In this document: piece after piece, positions 39,919-50,552 of the stretch
Layout of the letters: each line of letters begins with the position of its first letter
Position numbering within the stretch: the first letter of the stretch is position 1
DNA from: Luteimonas arsenica
GTDB taxonomy: Bacteria; Pseudomonadota; Gammaproteobacteria; Xanthomonadales; Xanthomonadaceae
Direction: 5' to 3'
Length of the DNA stretch: 64,000 nucleotides
Assembly: GCF_004352825.1 (NCBI RefSeq)
Contig: NZ_SJRW01000001.1
Coordinates: 620,001-684,000 of the forward strand
The notes under the pieces: model-generated
The model's input: only the letters and a program-made list of their open reading frames with translations
What the model was told of the DNA's origin: nothing
Databases searched by the model: none
Program-made: the position numbers and the translations under genes

Positions 39919-42522
39919 ATGCATCCCACCGCTCAAACCGTCCCCTGGGTCGTGCTCAAGTTCGGCGGGACCTCGGTGTCGAAACGCGAGCGCTGGGACA
40001 CCATCGGCCGGCTGGCATCGCAACATGCGGCGCAGGGGCGGCGCGTGCTGGTGGTGGTGTCGGCGCTTTCGGGCGTGACCAACGAACTCGCCGCGATCGC
40101 CGATGGCGCGGCCGATGCGCCGGCGCGCGTCGAGGCGCTGGTGGCACGCCATCTCGATTTCGCGGCCGCGCTCGGCCTGGCGCCGACCGCGGTCGTGGGC
40201 GCGCGGCTGGACGCGTTGCGCACGCTGGTCGCGGAGCCGCGGGCGGTCACGCGCCCGCTCGACTGGCAGGCCGAAGTGCTGGCCCAGGGCGAACTGCTGT
40301 CCTCGACCCTGGGCGCCGCCTACCTGCACGCTGCCGGCCTGGACTTCGGCTGGTGCGATGCCCGCGACTGGCTGCAGGCGGTCGCGCTGCCGAACCAGAA
40401 TGACTGGGCACGGCGGCTGTCCGTCGCCTGCCGGGGTGAAGCAGGAGGCGACTGGCGAAGCCGCTTCGACGCACAGCCGGCCGGCATCCTGCTCACCCAG
40501 GGCTTCATCGCCCGTCACGAGGATGGTGGCACCGCGATCCTCGGCCGCGGCGGCTCCGACACCTCGGCGGCGTATTTCGGCGCCCTGCTCGGCGCGGAGT
40601 GCGTGGAGATCTGGACGGACGTGCCGGGCATGTTCAGCGCCAATCCGCGCGAAGTCCCTGACGCCCGGCTGCTGACCCGCCTGGACTACGCCGAGGCGCA
40701 GGAAATCTGCACCACCGGCGCCAAGGTGCTGCATGCACGCGCGATCAAGCCCTGCCGCGACGCCGGCGTGCCGATGGCGATCCTCGACACCGCGCGGCCG
40801 GAGCTGCCGGGCACGCGCATCGACGGCAGCGCCGCCACCGTGCCCGGCGTGAAGGCGATCAGCCGCCGCGACGGCGTGGTGCTGGTGTCGATGGAAACCA
40901 TCGGCATGTGGCAGCAGGTCGGCTTCCTGGCCGACATCTTCGAGATCTTCCGCCGCCACGGACTCTCGGTCGACCTGATCGGTTCGTCGGAGACCAACGT
41001 CACCGTGTCGCTGGACCCGAGCGAGAACCTGGTCAGCACCGACGTGCTGGCGCGACTGTCGGAGGACCTGGCGCGCAGCTGCCGGCTGAAGGTGATCGCG
41101 CCCTGCAGCGCGATCACTCTCGTCGGCCGCGGTATGCGCTCGCTGCTGCACAAGCTGTCCGACGTCTGGGCGACCTTCGACCGCGAGCGCGTGCACCTCA
41201 TCTCGCAGTCGTCCAACGACCTCAACCTGACCTTCGTGATCGACGAGGCCGACGCCGACGGCCTGCTGCAGGAGATCCACGACGAACTGATCGCCGGCGG
41301 CGCCATGCCGGTGCGCGAGGCCGGGGTCTTCGGTCCGCGCTGGCGCGAGATTGAAGGTCGGTTGCGCCGGCGCCCGGCACCGTGGTGGCAGGGCCGGCGC
41401 GACGAGTTGCTGGCGCTGGCCGCGCAGGGCACGCCGCGCTACGCCTACGACCCGGGCATGGTGCGCGCGCGTGCACGCCAGTTGGCCTCGGTGGCCGCGG
41501 TCGACCGCCGCTTCTTCGCGATCAAGGCCAATCCGCATCCGGACATCCTGCGCCTGCTGGTGGAGGAGGGCTTCGGCCTGGAGTGCGTGTCGCTGGGCGA
41601 GCTGGAGCACGTGTTCTCCACCGTGCCGGGCATCGATCCGTCGCGCGTGCTGTTCACGCCCAGCTTCGCCCCGATCGACGAGTACGCGGCCGCGTTCGAC
41701 CTCGGGGTGACGGTGACGCTCGACAACGTCGAAGCCCTGCAGCGCTGGCCCGGGGCGTTCCGCGACCGCGCGCTGTGGCTGCGCGTCGACCTTGGCCGCG
41801 GCCAGGGCCACCATGCCAAGGTGGTCACCGGCGGCCTGGCCTCGAAGTTCGGCCTGCAGGTCGACCGCATCGAGGCCTTCCTTGGTGCCGCCCGCCCGCT
41901 GGGCGTGCGTATCAGCGGGCTGCACGCGCACCTCGGCAGCGGCGTCGATACGCCCGACCACTGGCGCGAGGTCTGCGACGAGCTGGGCGGGATCGCCGGA
42001 CGCATCGGCAGCATCGACACCATCGACATCGGCGGCGGCCTGCCGATTCCCTACCGCGAGGACGACGAACCCTTCGACATCGACGCCTGGGCCACGGGCC
42101 TGGCCGAGGTCAAGGCCGCGTACCCCGGGTACCGGTTCGCGATCGAACCCGGCCGCTTCCTGGTCGCGGAGTCCGGCGTGCTGCTGCTCACTACCACCCA
42201 GGTGGTGGAGAAGGGCGGCATCCGCCGCGTCGGCGCCGACGCCGGCATGAACGCGCTGATGCGCCCGACGCTGTACGAGGCCTGGCACGACATCCACAAC
42301 CTGTCGCGCGCGGACGATGGCGACGTCGAGCCCTTCGACGTCGTCGGCCCGATCTGCGAATCCGGCGACGTGCTCGGCCACCAGCGCCCGCTGCCGCGCG
42401 ACACCGCGCCGGGCGACGTGCTGCTGGTCGCCGACGCCGGCGCCTACGGCATGGTCATGGCCAATACCTACAACCTGCGCGCGCTGCCGGACGAGAGCGT
42501 GCTCGTGGAGAGCAAGGAATGA
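39919..42522 (+). CDS. lysCA: Bifunctional aspartate kinase / diaminopimelate decarboxylase
   Basis: One 867-residue protein with the first and last enzymes of the lysine pathway. The kinase part has KFGGTSVSKRERW (Lys14), GRGGSDTSAAYFG, TTGAKVLHARAIKP, and two ACT-type regions with METIGMWQQVGF and HLISQSSNDLN. The decarboxylase part has the PLP lysine at about residue 536 (FFAIKANPHP), HAHLGSGVDTP (near 669), DIGGGLPIPY and EPGRFLV (near 743), and the cysteine of PICESGD. The fusion is typical of Xanthomonas and Xylella. The stop overlaps the murL start as ATGA. Confidence 0.96.
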   Translation: MHPTAQTVPWVVLKFGGTSVSKRERWDTIGRLASQHAAQGRRVLVVVSALSGVTNELAAIADGAADAPARVEALVARHLDFAAALGLAPTAVVGARLDALRTLVAEPRAVTRPLDWQAEVLAQGELLSSTLGAAYLHAAGLDFGWCDARDWLQAVALPNQNDWARRLSVACRGEAGGDWRSRFDAQPAGILLTQGFIARHEDGGTAILGRGGSDTSAAYFGALLGAECVEIWTDVPGMFSANPREVPDARLLTRLDYAEAQEICTTGAKVLHARAIKPCRDAGVPMAILDTARPELPGTRIDGSAATVPGVKAISRRDGVVLVSMETIGMWQQVGFLADIFEIFRRHGLSVDLIGSSETNVTVSLDPSENLVSTDVLARLSEDLARSCRLKVIAPCSAITLVGRGMRSLLHKLSDVWATFDRERVHLISQSSNDLNLTFVIDEADADGLLQEIHDELIAGGAMPVREAGVFGPRWREIEGRLRRRPAPWWQGRRDELLALAAQGTPRYAYDPGMVRARARQLASVAAVDRRFFAIKANPHPDILRLLVEEGFGLECVSLGELEHVFSTVPGIDPSRVLFTPSFAPIDEYAAAFDLGVTVTLDNVEALQRWPGAFRDRALWLRVDLGRGQGHHAKVVTGGLASKFGLQVDRIEAFLGAARPLGVRISGLHAHLGSGVDTPDHWREVCDELGGIAGRIGSIDTIDIGGGLPIPYREDDEPFDIDAWATGLAEVKAAYPGYRFAIEPGRFLVAESGVLLLTTTQVVEKGGIRRVGADAGMNALMRPTLYEAWHDIHNLSRADDGDVEPFDVVGPICESGDVLGHQRPLPRDTAPGDVLLVADAGAYGMVMANTYNLRALPDESVLVESKE

Positions 42523-43889
42523 GCATCGTGTTCGATCGCGACGCGGTGGAGTGCTTCCGCTTCGTCGACTGCGGCTTCGACGCCGCCACGGGCGTCGCGC
42601 GGCTGGTGTACGCCTTCGACGACGGCCCGCACCTGGTCGAGACCGTCACCGTGCCGGGGGCGCCGTTCGCCCTCGACGCCGCGCGCGCCGCGGCCGCGGA
42701 GCAGGCGCTGCGCCTGCTGCACCTGGTCGCGGGCGTGAGCTATTACAAGGCCGCGGTACCCGATGAGATCCGCATCGACGGCTATGCCATCGACGACGAC
42801 ACTGCTGCATTCCTGGAAGACGTGTACCTGCACGGGCTGGGCGAATTTGCCTACCGCAACGGGCTCGACCTGCATGGCCGCATCGCCTTTCCCCGGACAG
42901 CTGGGGACGGGACGGACGGGAACAACCCCGCGGAAGTCCTCGGCCTCCGTCGCCACGCCCTCGTCGCCATCGGCGGTGGCAAGGATTCGCTGGTCTCGAT
43001 CGAAGCCCTGCGCGCCGCCGGCATCGAACAGACCGTGAGCTGGATCGGCGGCTCGCAGCTGATCGCCGCATGCGCCGCGCGCACCGGGCTGCCGACGCTC
43101 AACATCGGTCGCCAGCTGGCGGCGGAGCTGTTCGAGTACAACCGCCAGGGCGCATACAACGGCCATATTCCGGTCACCGCGATCAATTCGGCGATCCTGG
43201 CCTTCGCCGCCGTGCTGCTCGGCGTCGACCAGGTGGTGTTCTCCAACGAGCGTTCGGCCAGCTACGGCAGCCTGATCGAGGGCACCGGCGAGGTGAACCA
43301 CCAGTGGTCGAAGGGCTGGGCCTTCGAGCAGGCCTTCGCCGCCCACCTGCGCCGCCACGTCGCCGCCGACCTGCGCTACTACTCGTTGCTGCGGCCGCTG
43401 TCGGAGCTGGCGGTGGCGCGGCAGTTCGCGAAGATCGACCGCTACGACGCGCACTTCTCCAGCTGCAACCGCAACTTCCACCTGCTCGGCGAGCGCCCGA
43501 CCAGCCGCTGGTGCGGGGTCTGCCCGAAGTGCCACTTCGTGTTCCTGGCGCTGGCGCCGTTCATGCCCAAGCCGCGTCTGGTCGGCATCTTTGGCCGCAA
43601 CCTGCTCGACGACGCGGCGCAGGTGCCCGGCTTCGACGCGCTGATGGAATACCGCGACCACAAGCCCTTCGAATGCGTGGGCGAGGCGCGCGAGTCACGG
43701 GCGGCGATGGCGGCGCTGGCCGCGCGCCCGGAATGGCGCGAGGACGCGGTGGTCACGCGCTTCCGCGACGAGATCCTGCCGCAGATCGACGCCGGCGAGC
43801 TCGGGATCGCGCCGTTGCTGGTGCCCGATCCGGAGCACGACATCCCCGAAGCCGTCTGGAGCCGGCTGCATGCGCATTTCGCAGCTTGA
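42519..43889 (+). CDS. murL: UDP-MurNAc-L-Ala-L-Glu epimerase MurL
   Basis: Epimerises the terminal L-Glu of UDP-MurNAc-L-Ala-L-Glu to D-Glu, part of the alternative route known from Xanthomonas. 456 residues. Landmarks are a nucleotide-loop-like [15 protein letters not shown], the segment [15 protein letters not shown]-like helix with [25 protein letters not shown], and the cysteine pattern SCNRNFHL ... [15 protein letters not shown]. It starts inside the lysCA stop and its end overlaps murD2 by 20 bases, which strongly supports the MurL assignment. Confidence 0.9.
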   Translation: MSIVFDRDAVECFRFVDCGFDAATGVARLVYAFDDGPHLVETVTVPGAPFALDAARAAAAEQALRLLHLVAGVSYYKAAVPDEIRIDGYAIDDDTAAFLEDVYLHGLGEFAYRNGLDLHGRIAFPRTAGDGTDGNNPAEVLGLRRHALVAIGGGKDSLVSIEALRAAGIEQTVSWIGGSQLIAACAARTGLPTLNIGRQLAAELFEYNRQGAYNGHIPVTAINSAILAFAAVLLGVDQVVFSNERSASYGSLIEGTGEVNHQWSKGWAFEQAFAAHLRRHVAADLRYYSLLRPLSELAVARQFAKIDRYDAHFSSCNRNFHLLGERPTSRWCGVCPKCHFVFLALAPFMPKPRLVGIFGRNLLDDAAQVPGFDALMEYRDHKPFECVGEARESRAAMAALAARPEWREDAVVTRFRDEILPQIDAGELGIAPLLVPDPEHDIPEAVWSRLHAHFAA

Positions 43890-45315
43890 AGGCCGTCGCG
43901 TCGCGCTCTGGGGCTGGGGACGCGAAGGCCGCGCGGCCTGGCGGGCGATGCGCGCGCGGCTGCCGTCGCAGCCGCTGACCCTGTTCTGCGGCGTCGACGA
44001 GGCCGCGGCGGCGGACGCGATCGGCGACGGCCTGCTGTCGGTCGAGACCGAGGCCAGCGCCGGCCGCCTGTCGGCGTTCGAGGTGGTGGTGAAGTCGCCG
44101 GGCATCAGCCCCTACCGGCCGGAAGCGCTGCTCGCCGCGCGCGCGGGCACGTTGTTCGTCGGCGGCACCGCACTGTGGTTCGGTGAGCGCGCGGCCGAAG
44201 GCGACGTCGCCCGCGGCGTCGCCTGCGTCACCGGCACCAAGGGCAAGAGCACCACCACCGCGCTGCTCGCGCACCTGCTGCGCGCCGGCGGCCACCGCAC
44301 CGCGCTGGCCGGCAACATCGGCCTGCCGCTGCTGGAGCTGCTGGACGAAGGCGCCGAGGCCTGGGCGATCGAACTGTCGAGCTACCAGACCGGCGACGTC
44401 GCCACCGGCGGCGTGCGCCCGGAAGTGGCGGTGGTCACCAATGTCTTCCCCGAGCACCTGGACTGGCACGGCGGCGAGGAACGCTACGTCGAGGACAAGC
44501 TGGCGCTGGTGACGCGCGCGCGCCCGAGGGTGGCGGTGCTCAACGCCGCCGACCCGCGGCTGGCGGCGCTGGGCGGGCGCCTGGATCCTTCGACCGAAGT
44601 GCGCTGGTACGGGCGTGCCGACGGCTGGCACCTGCGCGACGACGTGCTCCACCGTGGCGAAGAGGCGCTGTTCGATACCCGCGGCCTGCCGCTGCCCGGG
44701 CGGCACAACCGCGGCAACCTGTGCGCGGTGCTGGCCGCGATCGAGGCCCTGGGCCACGACGCCGCGGCGTTGGCGCCGGCAGCAGCCTCGTTCCGGCCGT
44801 TGCCGCACCGCCTGCAGCCGCTGGGCGAGCGCGACGGTGTGGCCTGGGTCAACGACTCCATCAGCACCACGCCGCACGCGACCCTGGCCGCGCTTGATGT
44901 CTACCGCGACCGGCGCGTGGCGCTGCTGGTCGGCGGCCACGACCGCGGACTGGACTGGTCGGACTTCGCCTCGAAGATGCGCCGCGGCGCGCCGGCGGTG
45001 ATCGTGACCATGGGCAACAACGGGCCGCGCATCCACGCGCTGCTGGAGCCGGTGGCGGAGGAGGCCGGATTCATGCTGCGCGCGGCGGCCGGTCTGGGCG
45101 ATGCGGTGGCGGCGGCGCGTGATGCGCTGGCGGCGAGCCCGCGCCGGACGGACGGGGACGGGGACGTCATCCTGCTGTCGCCGGGCGCCCCGAGCTTCGG
45201 CACCTACCGCGACTACGTCGAGCGCGGCCGCGACTTCGCCCGGCTCGGGGGCTTCGATCCGGACGCGATCGCGGCGATCCCGGGGCTGGGCATCGCCTCG
45301 TCGAATCCCGGCTGA
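43870..45315 (+). CDS. murD2: UDP-MurNAc-L-alanine:L-glutamate ligase MurD2
   Basis: Mur ligase of 481 residues that adds L-Glu, not D-Glu, to UDP-MurNAc-L-Ala. Visible are an N-terminal Rossmann part ([17 protein letters not shown]), [12 protein letters not shown], the P-loop [15 protein letters not shown], the ligase core [10 protein letters not shown] and [12 protein letters not shown], and the C-terminal [16 protein letters not shown]. Its place after murL, sharing 20 bases, separates it from the housekeeping MurD, which sits in the dcw cluster. Confidence 0.91.
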   Translation: MRISQLEGRRVALWGWGREGRAAWRAMRARLPSQPLTLFCGVDEAAAADAIGDGLLSVETEASAGRLSAFEVVVKSPGISPYRPEALLAARAGTLFVGGTALWFGERAAEGDVARGVACVTGTKGKSTTTALLAHLLRAGGHRTALAGNIGLPLLELLDEGAEAWAIELSSYQTGDVATGGVRPEVAVVTNVFPEHLDWHGGEERYVEDKLALVTRARPRVAVLNAADPRLAALGGRLDPSTEVRWYGRADGWHLRDDVLHRGEEALFDTRGLPLPGRHNRGNLCAVLAAIEALGHDAAALAPAAASFRPLPHRLQPLGERDGVAWVNDSISTTPHATLAALDVYRDRRVALLVGGHDRGLDWSDFASKMRRGAPAVIVTMGNNGPRIHALLEPVAEEAGFMLRAAAGLGDAVAAARDALAASPRRTDGDGDVILLSPGAPSFGTYRDYVERGRDFARLGGFDPDAIAAIPGLGIASSNPG

Positions 45316-45326
45316 TCGCCGGGGGA

Positions 45327-46340
45327 TCAGGCGCCGCGGTCGACGGCGTGGCGCACCAGGCCGCGCAGCGCGGCGATGGCTTCGGCGTCGCTGGCCTCCA
45401 GCCCGTCCAGCGCGGCCTCGGCCAGCGCGGCGTACTCACGGGCACGCTGGATGCTGTACTCCAGCCCGCCGCTGGCGCGGATCGCGGTGATCGCCTCGTC
45501 GAGCGCGGCCACGTCGCCTGCCTCGACGATCGTGCGCAGGCGCGCGCGCAGGGCCTCGTCGGCGTGGGCCATGGCGTGGATCAGCGGCAGGGTCATCTTG
45601 CCCTCGGCCAGGTCGTCGCCGAGGTGCTTGCCGAGCGCGGCCTCGTCGGCGCTGTAGTCGAGCACGTCGTCAGCGATCTGGAAGGCGATGCCGAGGTTCA
45701 GGCCGTAGTCGTGCAGCCGCTGCTGTGTGGCCTCGTCGGCGCCGGCCAGCAGCGCGCCCAGGCGGGTGGCGGCGGCGAACAGGATCGCGGTCTTGCGCTC
45801 GATCACGCGCAGGTAGGCGGCCTCGTCCACGTCCGGGTTGCGCACGTGCAGCAGCTGCAGCACCTCGCCCTCGGCGATGCGGTTGGTGGTGTCGGCCAGG
45901 ATCTCCTGCACCCGCATCGAGCCCAGCTCGACCATCAGCTGGAAGCTGCGCGAATACAGGAAGTCGCCGACCAGCACGCTGGCGGCGTTGCCGAAGACGG
46001 CGTTGGCGGTGCTGCGGCCGCGGCGCAGGTCTGACTCGTCGACCACGTCGTCGTGGAGCAGGGTGGAGGTGTGGATGAATTCGACCACCGCCGCCAGCTG
46101 GTGGGCGTCGGGGCCCTGGTGGCCGAGGGCGCGGGCGGCGAGCAGCAGCAGCATCGGGCGCAGGCGCTTGCCGCCACCGGCGACGATGTGCTCGGCCACC
46201 TGGTTGACCAGGACCACGTCGGAGGCCAGGCGGCGGCGGATCAGGGCATCGACCGCGGCCATGTCGGCGGCGGCACAGGCCTGGACCTCGGGCAGCGGCA
46301 GGGCGGGGCTGGCCGGGGTGGCCTGGGCGGTGGGAGGCAT
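45327..46340 (-). CDS. ispB: Octaprenyl-diphosphate synthase (long-chain trans-prenyl synthase)
   Basis: Builds the side chain of ubiquinone. 337 residues with GGGKRLRPMLLLL, the first Asp-rich motif LLHDDVVDESDLRRG, GDFLYSRSFQL, and the second motif FQIADDVLDYSAD. Product length is inferred from the family. Convergent with murD2 (11-bp gap) and divergent from ssb, a layout common near ssb in related genomes. Confidence 0.94.
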   Translation of the reverse strand: MPPTAQATPASPALPLPEVQACAAADMAAVDALIRRRLASDVVLVNQVAEHIVAGGGKRLRPMLLLLAARALGHQGPDAHQLAAVVEFIHTSTLLHDDVVDESDLRRGRSTANAVFGNAASVLVGDFLYSRSFQLMVELGSMRVQEILADTTNRIAEGEVLQLLHVRNPDVDEAAYLRVIERKTAILFAAATRLGALLAGADEATQQRLHDYGLNLGIAFQIADDVLDYSADEAALGKHLGDDLAEGKMTLPLIHAMAHADEALRARLRTIVEAGDVAALDEAITAIRASGGLEYSIQRAREYAALAEAALDGLEASDAEAIAALRGLVRHAVDRGA

Positions 46341-46455
46341 GCTCGGGTGCGGTTCTGGGGAGCGTCATTATAGTGTCCGGCGCCAGGCCCAGGGCCCGGG
46401 GCGGCGTAGTCCCACCCCCGGCCGGGCCTCCACCGGATGGCTGCGGGGCGGCGGG

Positions 46456-46461
46456 TATAAT
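46456..46461 (+). promoter_or_regulatory. -10 element of the ssb promoter
   Basis: A perfect TATAAT, rare in this GC-rich window, 50 bp before the ssb start. I see no good -35 at the right distance, so activator help or an alternative contact is possible. Confidence 0.6.
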
Positions 46462-46471
46462 CACTCTTTTA

Positions 46472-46491
46472 CTCCGCCAATCCCGGCGGAG
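46472..46491 (+). promoter_or_regulatory. 5'UTR hairpin of ssb
   Basis: CTCCGCC and GGCGGAG pair over a 6-base loop, ending 20 bases before the ATG and next to the AAGGAA ribosome binding site (46497-46502). It lies in the predicted leader and could tune translation. Confidence 0.4.
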
Positions 46492-46511
46492 AGCGCAAGG
46501 AACCCATACCC

Positions 46512-47021
46512 ATGGCCCGCGGAATCAACAAGGTCATCCTCGTCGGCAACCTCGGCAACGACCCCGATGTCAAGTACACCCAGGGCGGTAGCGCCATCAC
46601 CACGATCAGCGTGGCCACCACCGAAGCCTGGAAGGACAAGCAGACCGGCCAGCAGCAGGAACGCACCGAGTGGCACCGGGTGAAGTTCTTCGGCCGCCTG
46701 GCGGAGATCGCCGGCGAGTACCTGAAGAAGGGCCGCCAGGTCTACATCGAGGGCTCGCTGCGCACCGACAAGTACACCGGCAAGGACGGCGTCGAGCGCT
46801 ACACCACCGACATCATCGCCAACGAGATGCAGATGCTCGGCGGTGGCGGCGAGGGCGGTTCGCGCGGTGGCGGCGGTGACTTCCAGCGTGGCGGTGGCGG
46901 CGACTATCAGCGCGGTCCGCGCGAGTCGTCCGGCGGCCCGGCCCGACAGGCGCCCGCGGCGGCCCCGGCGGCGGCACAGTTCGATGACGGCGGCTTCTCG
47001 GACGACGATATCCCGTTCTGA
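46512..47021 (+). CDS. ssb: Single-stranded DNA-binding protein
   Basis: Homotetrameric ssDNA-binding protein for replication and repair, 169 residues. The OB fold runs from [15 protein letters not shown] through [20 protein letters not shown] to [13 protein letters not shown], followed by a Gly/Arg-rich linker and the acidic tip DDDIPF that docks partner proteins. It precedes the rml genes, with 42 bp in between. Confidence 0.98.
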   Translation: MARGINKVILVGNLGNDPDVKYTQGGSAITTISVATTEAWKDKQTGQQQERTEWHRVKFFGRLAEIAGEYLKKGRQVYIEGSLRTDKYTGKDGVERYTTDIIANEMQMLGGGGEGGSRGGGGDFQRGGGGDYQRGPRESSGGPARQAPAAAPAAAQFDDGGFSDDDIPF

Positions 47022-47063
47022 CCGCTGCCCGCGGTAGCAGCAGTTCCTGGAGGAATTCCCCAC

Positions 47064-48119
47064 ATGCCAGTTTGGTTGGTCACCGGCGGTGCCGGTTTCA
47101 TCGGCGGCAATTTCGTGCTCGAGGCGGTCGCGGCGGGCGTTCGCGTCGTCAACCTCGACGCGCTCACCTATGCCGGCAACCTCGACACCCTGTCTTCGCT
47201 GGAAGGCAACCCGGACCACGTCTTCGTGCATGGCGATATCGGCGACCGCGCGCTGGTCGAGCGCCTGCTGGCGGAGCACCGCCCGGACGCGGTGGTGAAC
47301 TTCGCCGCCGAAAGCCACGTCGACCGTTCGATCGACGGTCCCGCGGCGTTCGTGCAGACGAACGTGGTCGGCACGCTGGCGCTGCTCGAGGCCGTGCGCG
47401 ACTACTGGAAAGCGCTCGAGGGTGACGCGAAGGACGCCTTCCGTTTCCTGCACGTGTCCACCGACGAGGTCTATGGCACGCTCGGCGAGACCGGCCTGTT
47501 CACCGAGACCACGCCGTATGCGCCCAACTCGCCGTATTCGGCGTCGAAGGCCGCGTCCGACCACCTGGTGCGCGCCTTCCACCACACCTACGGGCTGCCG
47601 GTGCTGACCACCAACTGCAGCAACAACTACGGGCCCTATCACTTCCCCGAAAAGCTCATCCCGCTGGTGATCGCCAAGGCCCTGGCCGGCGAGCCGTTGC
47701 CGGTGTACGGCGATGGCAAACAGGTGCGCGACTGGCTGTTCGTCACCGACCACTGCGCGGCGATCCGTACCGTGCTGGCGAAGGGCCGGGTGGGCGAGAC
47801 CTACAACGTCGGCGGCAACGCCGAGAAGCAGAACATCGAGGTGGTGAAGACGATCTGCGCGCTGCTGGATGAGCGCCGGCCGCGCGAGGACGGCCAGCCG
47901 CGTGAATCGCAGATCACCCACGTCGCCGACCGCCCGGGGCATGACCGCCGCTACGCGATCGACGCCTCCAAGCTGCGCGACGAGTTGGGCTGGGAGCCTG
48001 CGTACAGCTTCGAGCGCGGCATCGCCGAGACCGTCGACTGGTACCTCGACAACCAGCCCTGGGTGCAGCGCGTGCTCGACGGCAGCTACCGCCTGGAGCG
48101 GATCGGGGCGGCGGCATGA
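47064..48119 (+). CDS. rfbB: dTDP-glucose 4,6-dehydratase
   Basis: Second step of dTDP-L-rhamnose synthesis. 351-residue SDR enzyme with [11 protein letters not shown], the Ser-Thr-Asp-Glu motif STDEVYG and the catalytic YSASKA, plus [20 protein letters not shown] ribosome binding site lies at 47049-47053. First gene of a four-gene rml set with overlapping junctions; rhamnose probably goes to LPS O-antigen. Confidence 0.97.
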   Translation: MPVWLVTGGAGFIGGNFVLEAVAAGVRVVNLDALTYAGNLDTLSSLEGNPDHVFVHGDIGDRALVERLLAEHRPDAVVNFAAESHVDRSIDGPAAFVQTNVVGTLALLEAVRDYWKALEGDAKDAFRFLHVSTDEVYGTLGETGLFTETTPYAPNSPYSASKAASDHLVRAFHHTYGLPVLTTNCSNNYGPYHFPEKLIPLVIAKALAGEPLPVYGDGKQVRDWLFVTDHCAAIRTVLAKGRVGETYNVGGNAEKQNIEVVKTICALLDERRPREDGQPRESQITHVADRPGHDRRYAIDASKLRDELGWEPAYSFERGIAETVDWYLDNQPWVQRVLDGSYRLERIGAAA

Positions 48120-49003
48120 CCGCGCGCCGCGGCATCATCCTGGCCGGCGGCTCCGGCACCCGGCTGTATCCGATCACCCAGGCCATCAGCAAGCAGCTGC
48201 TGCCGGTGTACGACAAGCCGATGATCTACTACCCGCTGAGCGCGCTGATGCTCGCCGGGATCCGCGAGGTGCTGATCATCAACACCCCGCACGAGCAGGC
48301 GCTGTTCCAGCAGCTGCTCGGCGACGGTTCGCAGTGGGGCATGGACATCCGGTACGCCGTGCAGCCCAGTCCTGACGGCCTGGCCCAGGCCTACCTGATC
48401 GGCCGCGACTTCGTCGGCGGCAAGCCGAGCTGCCTGGTGCTGGGTGACAACATCTTCCATGGCCACGGCTTCACCGAAATCCTCAAGCGCGCCGATGCGC
48501 GCGAGGACGGCGCGACCGTGTTCGGCTACTGGGTCAGCGACCCCGAGCGCTACGGCGTGGCCGACTTCGACGCCGACGGCAAAGTGGTCGGGCTGGAGGA
48601 GAAGCCGGCCAACCCGCGCTCGAACTATGCGGTCACCGGTCTGTACTTCTACGACGGCCGCGCCAGCGACTTCGCGGGTTCGCTCAAGCCCTCGCCGCGC
48701 GGCGAGCTCGAGATCACCGACCTCAACCGCTGCTACCTCGAGGAGGGCAGCCTGCACCTCGAACAGCTCGGCCGCGGATACGCCTGGCTCGACACCGGCA
48801 CCCACCAGTCGCTGATCGAGGCCTCGAATTTCATCGAGACCGTCGAGGCGCGCCAGGGCCTGCGCGTGTGCTGTCCCGAGGAGATCGCCTGGTCCAACGG
48901 TTGGATCGGTGACGCCGACCTCGAGCGCCTGGCCGCGCCGCTGGCCAAGAACGGCTACGGCCAGTACCTGCTGTCGCTGGCCAAGCGTGGAGTGGTGCGA
49001 TGA
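48116..49003 (+). CDS. rfbA: Glucose-1-phosphate thymidylyltransferase
   Basis: First step of the dTDP-rhamnose route, making dTDP-glucose. 295 residues with [46 protein letters not shown] and [12 protein letters not shown]. The ATG overlaps the rfbB stop as ATGA. Confidence 0.97.
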   Translation: MTARRGIILAGGSGTRLYPITQAISKQLLPVYDKPMIYYPLSALMLAGIREVLIINTPHEQALFQQLLGDGSQWGMDIRYAVQPSPDGLAQAYLIGRDFVGGKPSCLVLGDNIFHGHGFTEILKRADAREDGATVFGYWVSDPERYGVADFDADGKVVGLEEKPANPRSNYAVTGLYFYDGRASDFAGSLKPSPRGELEITDLNRCYLEEGSLHLEQLGRGYAWLDTGTHQSLIEASNFIETVEARQGLRVCCPEEIAWSNGWIGDADLERLAAPLAKNGYGQYLLSLAKRGVVR

Positions 49004-49557
49004 AGGTGGTGGAGACCGGCCTGCCGGGTTGCGTCGTGATCGAGCCGCAGGTGTTCGGCGACGACCGCGGCTTCTTCTACGAATCCTTCAACGCCGACAA
49101 GCTCGCGCAGCACGGGCTCACGCCCGCCTTCGTGCAGGGCAACGTGTCCTCGTCCTCGCGCGGCGTTTTGCGCGGCCTGCACTACCAGTGGCCGAAGCCG
49201 CAGGGCAAGTATGTCTCGGTGATCGAAGGCGAGGTCTGGGACGTCGCCGTCGACATCCGCCGCGGTTCGCCCACCTTCGGGAAGTGGACGGCGGTGTTGC
49301 TCAACGCGGAGAACAAGCGCCACTTCTGGATCCCGGAGGGCTTCGCCCACGGCTTCGTGACGCTCAGCGAGCGCGCGGTGTTCACCTACCTGTGCACCGC
49401 CACTTACGACCGCGAGGCCGACGCCGGGATCCGCTGGAACGATGCCGACCTGGCCGTCGACTGGCCGGTGGCCGATCCGGTGCTGTCGGAGAAGGACGCG
49501 CGCGCGCCGTTCCTGGCCGACGTGCCCGAGGAGCGCCTGCCGGTCTACCTGCCGTGA
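49000..49557 (+). CDS. rfbC: dTDP-4-dehydrorhamnose 3,5-epimerase
   Basis: Third enzyme, a cupin-fold epimerase of 185 residues. Catalytic region [16 protein letters not shown] with the His, the [16 protein letters not shown] segment, IPEGFAHGF and the Tyr of [12 protein letters not shown]. Overlaps rfbA by four bases. Confidence 0.97.
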   Translation: MKVVETGLPGCVVIEPQVFGDDRGFFYESFNADKLAQHGLTPAFVQGNVSSSSRGVLRGLHYQWPKPQGKYVSVIEGEVWDVAVDIRRGSPTFGKWTAVLLNAENKRHFWIPEGFAHGFVTLSERAVFTYLCTATYDREADAGIRWNDADLAVDWPVADPVLSEKDARAPFLADVPEERLPVYLP

Positions 49558-50456
49558 GGTTGCTGCTGCTCGGCGCCAATGGCCAGGTCGGCCATGCCCT
49601 GCGCCGCGAGCTGGCGCCGCTGGGCGAGGTGGTCTGCACCACGCGCAGCGGGACCCTGCCCGACGGCACGGCCTGCGAGCGCGCCGACTTCGACCAGCCG
49701 TCGACCCTGCCGGCCCTGGTCGAACGCATCGCCCCGGACGTGGTGGTCAATGCCGCCGCGTACACCGCCGTCGACCGCGCGGAGGAAGAGCGCGACGCGG
49801 CCTTCCGCGCGAACGCCGAGGCGCCGGCCGCGCTGGCGGAGGCCTGCGCGCGTCGCGACGCGCTGCTGGTGCATTACTCCACGGACTATGTCTTCGACGG
49901 CAACGGCACGCGCCCCTGGCGCGAGGACGATGCCACCGCGCCACTGGGCGTCTACGGCGCCAGCAAGCTGGCCGGCGAGGACGCCGTCCGCGGCAGCGCC
50001 GCGCGCCACATGGTGTTCCGCACCGCCTGGGTCTACGGCGCACATGGCCACAACTTCATGCGCACCATGCTGCGCCTGGGTGCCGACCGCGACGAACTGC
50101 GCGTGGTCGCCGACCAGGTCGGTACGCCGACGCCGGCGCGGCTGATCGCACAGGCCACCGCGCAGGCACTGGCGGCAGACCCCGGCGCGAGCGGCCTCTG
50201 GCACCTCACCGCCGCGGGCAGCACCAGCTGGCACGGTTTCGCCGAGGCGATCTTCTCCGGCGCGCAGGCCCGCGGCTTGCTGCCTAAGGCGCCGCGGGTG
50301 TTGCCCATCGCCACCAGCGAATACCCCACGCCGGCGCGCCGGCCGGCGTACTCCTGCCTGGACATCGGGCGGATGCAGGCGGATTTCGGGACTTCGTTCC
50401 CGGACTGGCACGACGCGCTGTCCAGCGTGCTGGACGAGGTGGCCGCGACCGGCTGA
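49554..50456 (+). CDS. rfbD: dTDP-4-dehydrorhamnose reductase
   Basis: Last step to dTDP-L-rhamnose. 300-residue SDR protein with LLGANGQVGHAL, NAAAYTAVDRAEEE, YSTDYVFDG and the YGASKLAGE catalytic motif, then RTAWVYGAHGHNFMRTML. The GTG start at 49554 overlaps the rfbC stop (GTGA); longer frames upstream are shadows inside rfbC. Confidence 0.96.
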   Translation: MRLLLLGANGQVGHALRRELAPLGEVVCTTRSGTLPDGTACERADFDQPSTLPALVERIAPDVVVNAAAYTAVDRAEEERDAAFRANAEAPAALAEACARRDALLVHYSTDYVFDGNGTRPWREDDATAPLGVYGASKLAGEDAVRGSAARHMVFRTAWVYGAHGHNFMRTMLRLGADRDELRVVADQVGTPTPARLIAQATAQALAADPGASGLWHLTAAGSTSWHGFAEAIFSGAQARGLLPKAPRVLPIATSEYPTPARRPAYSCLDIGRMQADFGTSFPDWHDALSSVLDEVAATG

Positions 50457-50552
50457 GTCTGGAACAATGCCGCAGCGCCCCGATGCGGGTGCCAGGGGCT
50501 CGGCCGCAGGGGATGCGCGGCCTGTGAGAAAACCACGCATACGGGGATGCAC

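Noticed and set aside
39808-42381. Long minus-strand extension upstream of the PhzF gene, antisense to lysCA
   Set aside because: Same shadow effect; the conserved PhzF part begins at 39807 and the opposite strand encodes a clear bifunctional enzyme.
47064-50456. rml genes as a horizontally acquired O-antigen island
   Set aside because: GC level and codon use look like the neighbours, no mobile genes flank them, and no glycosyltransferases follow.
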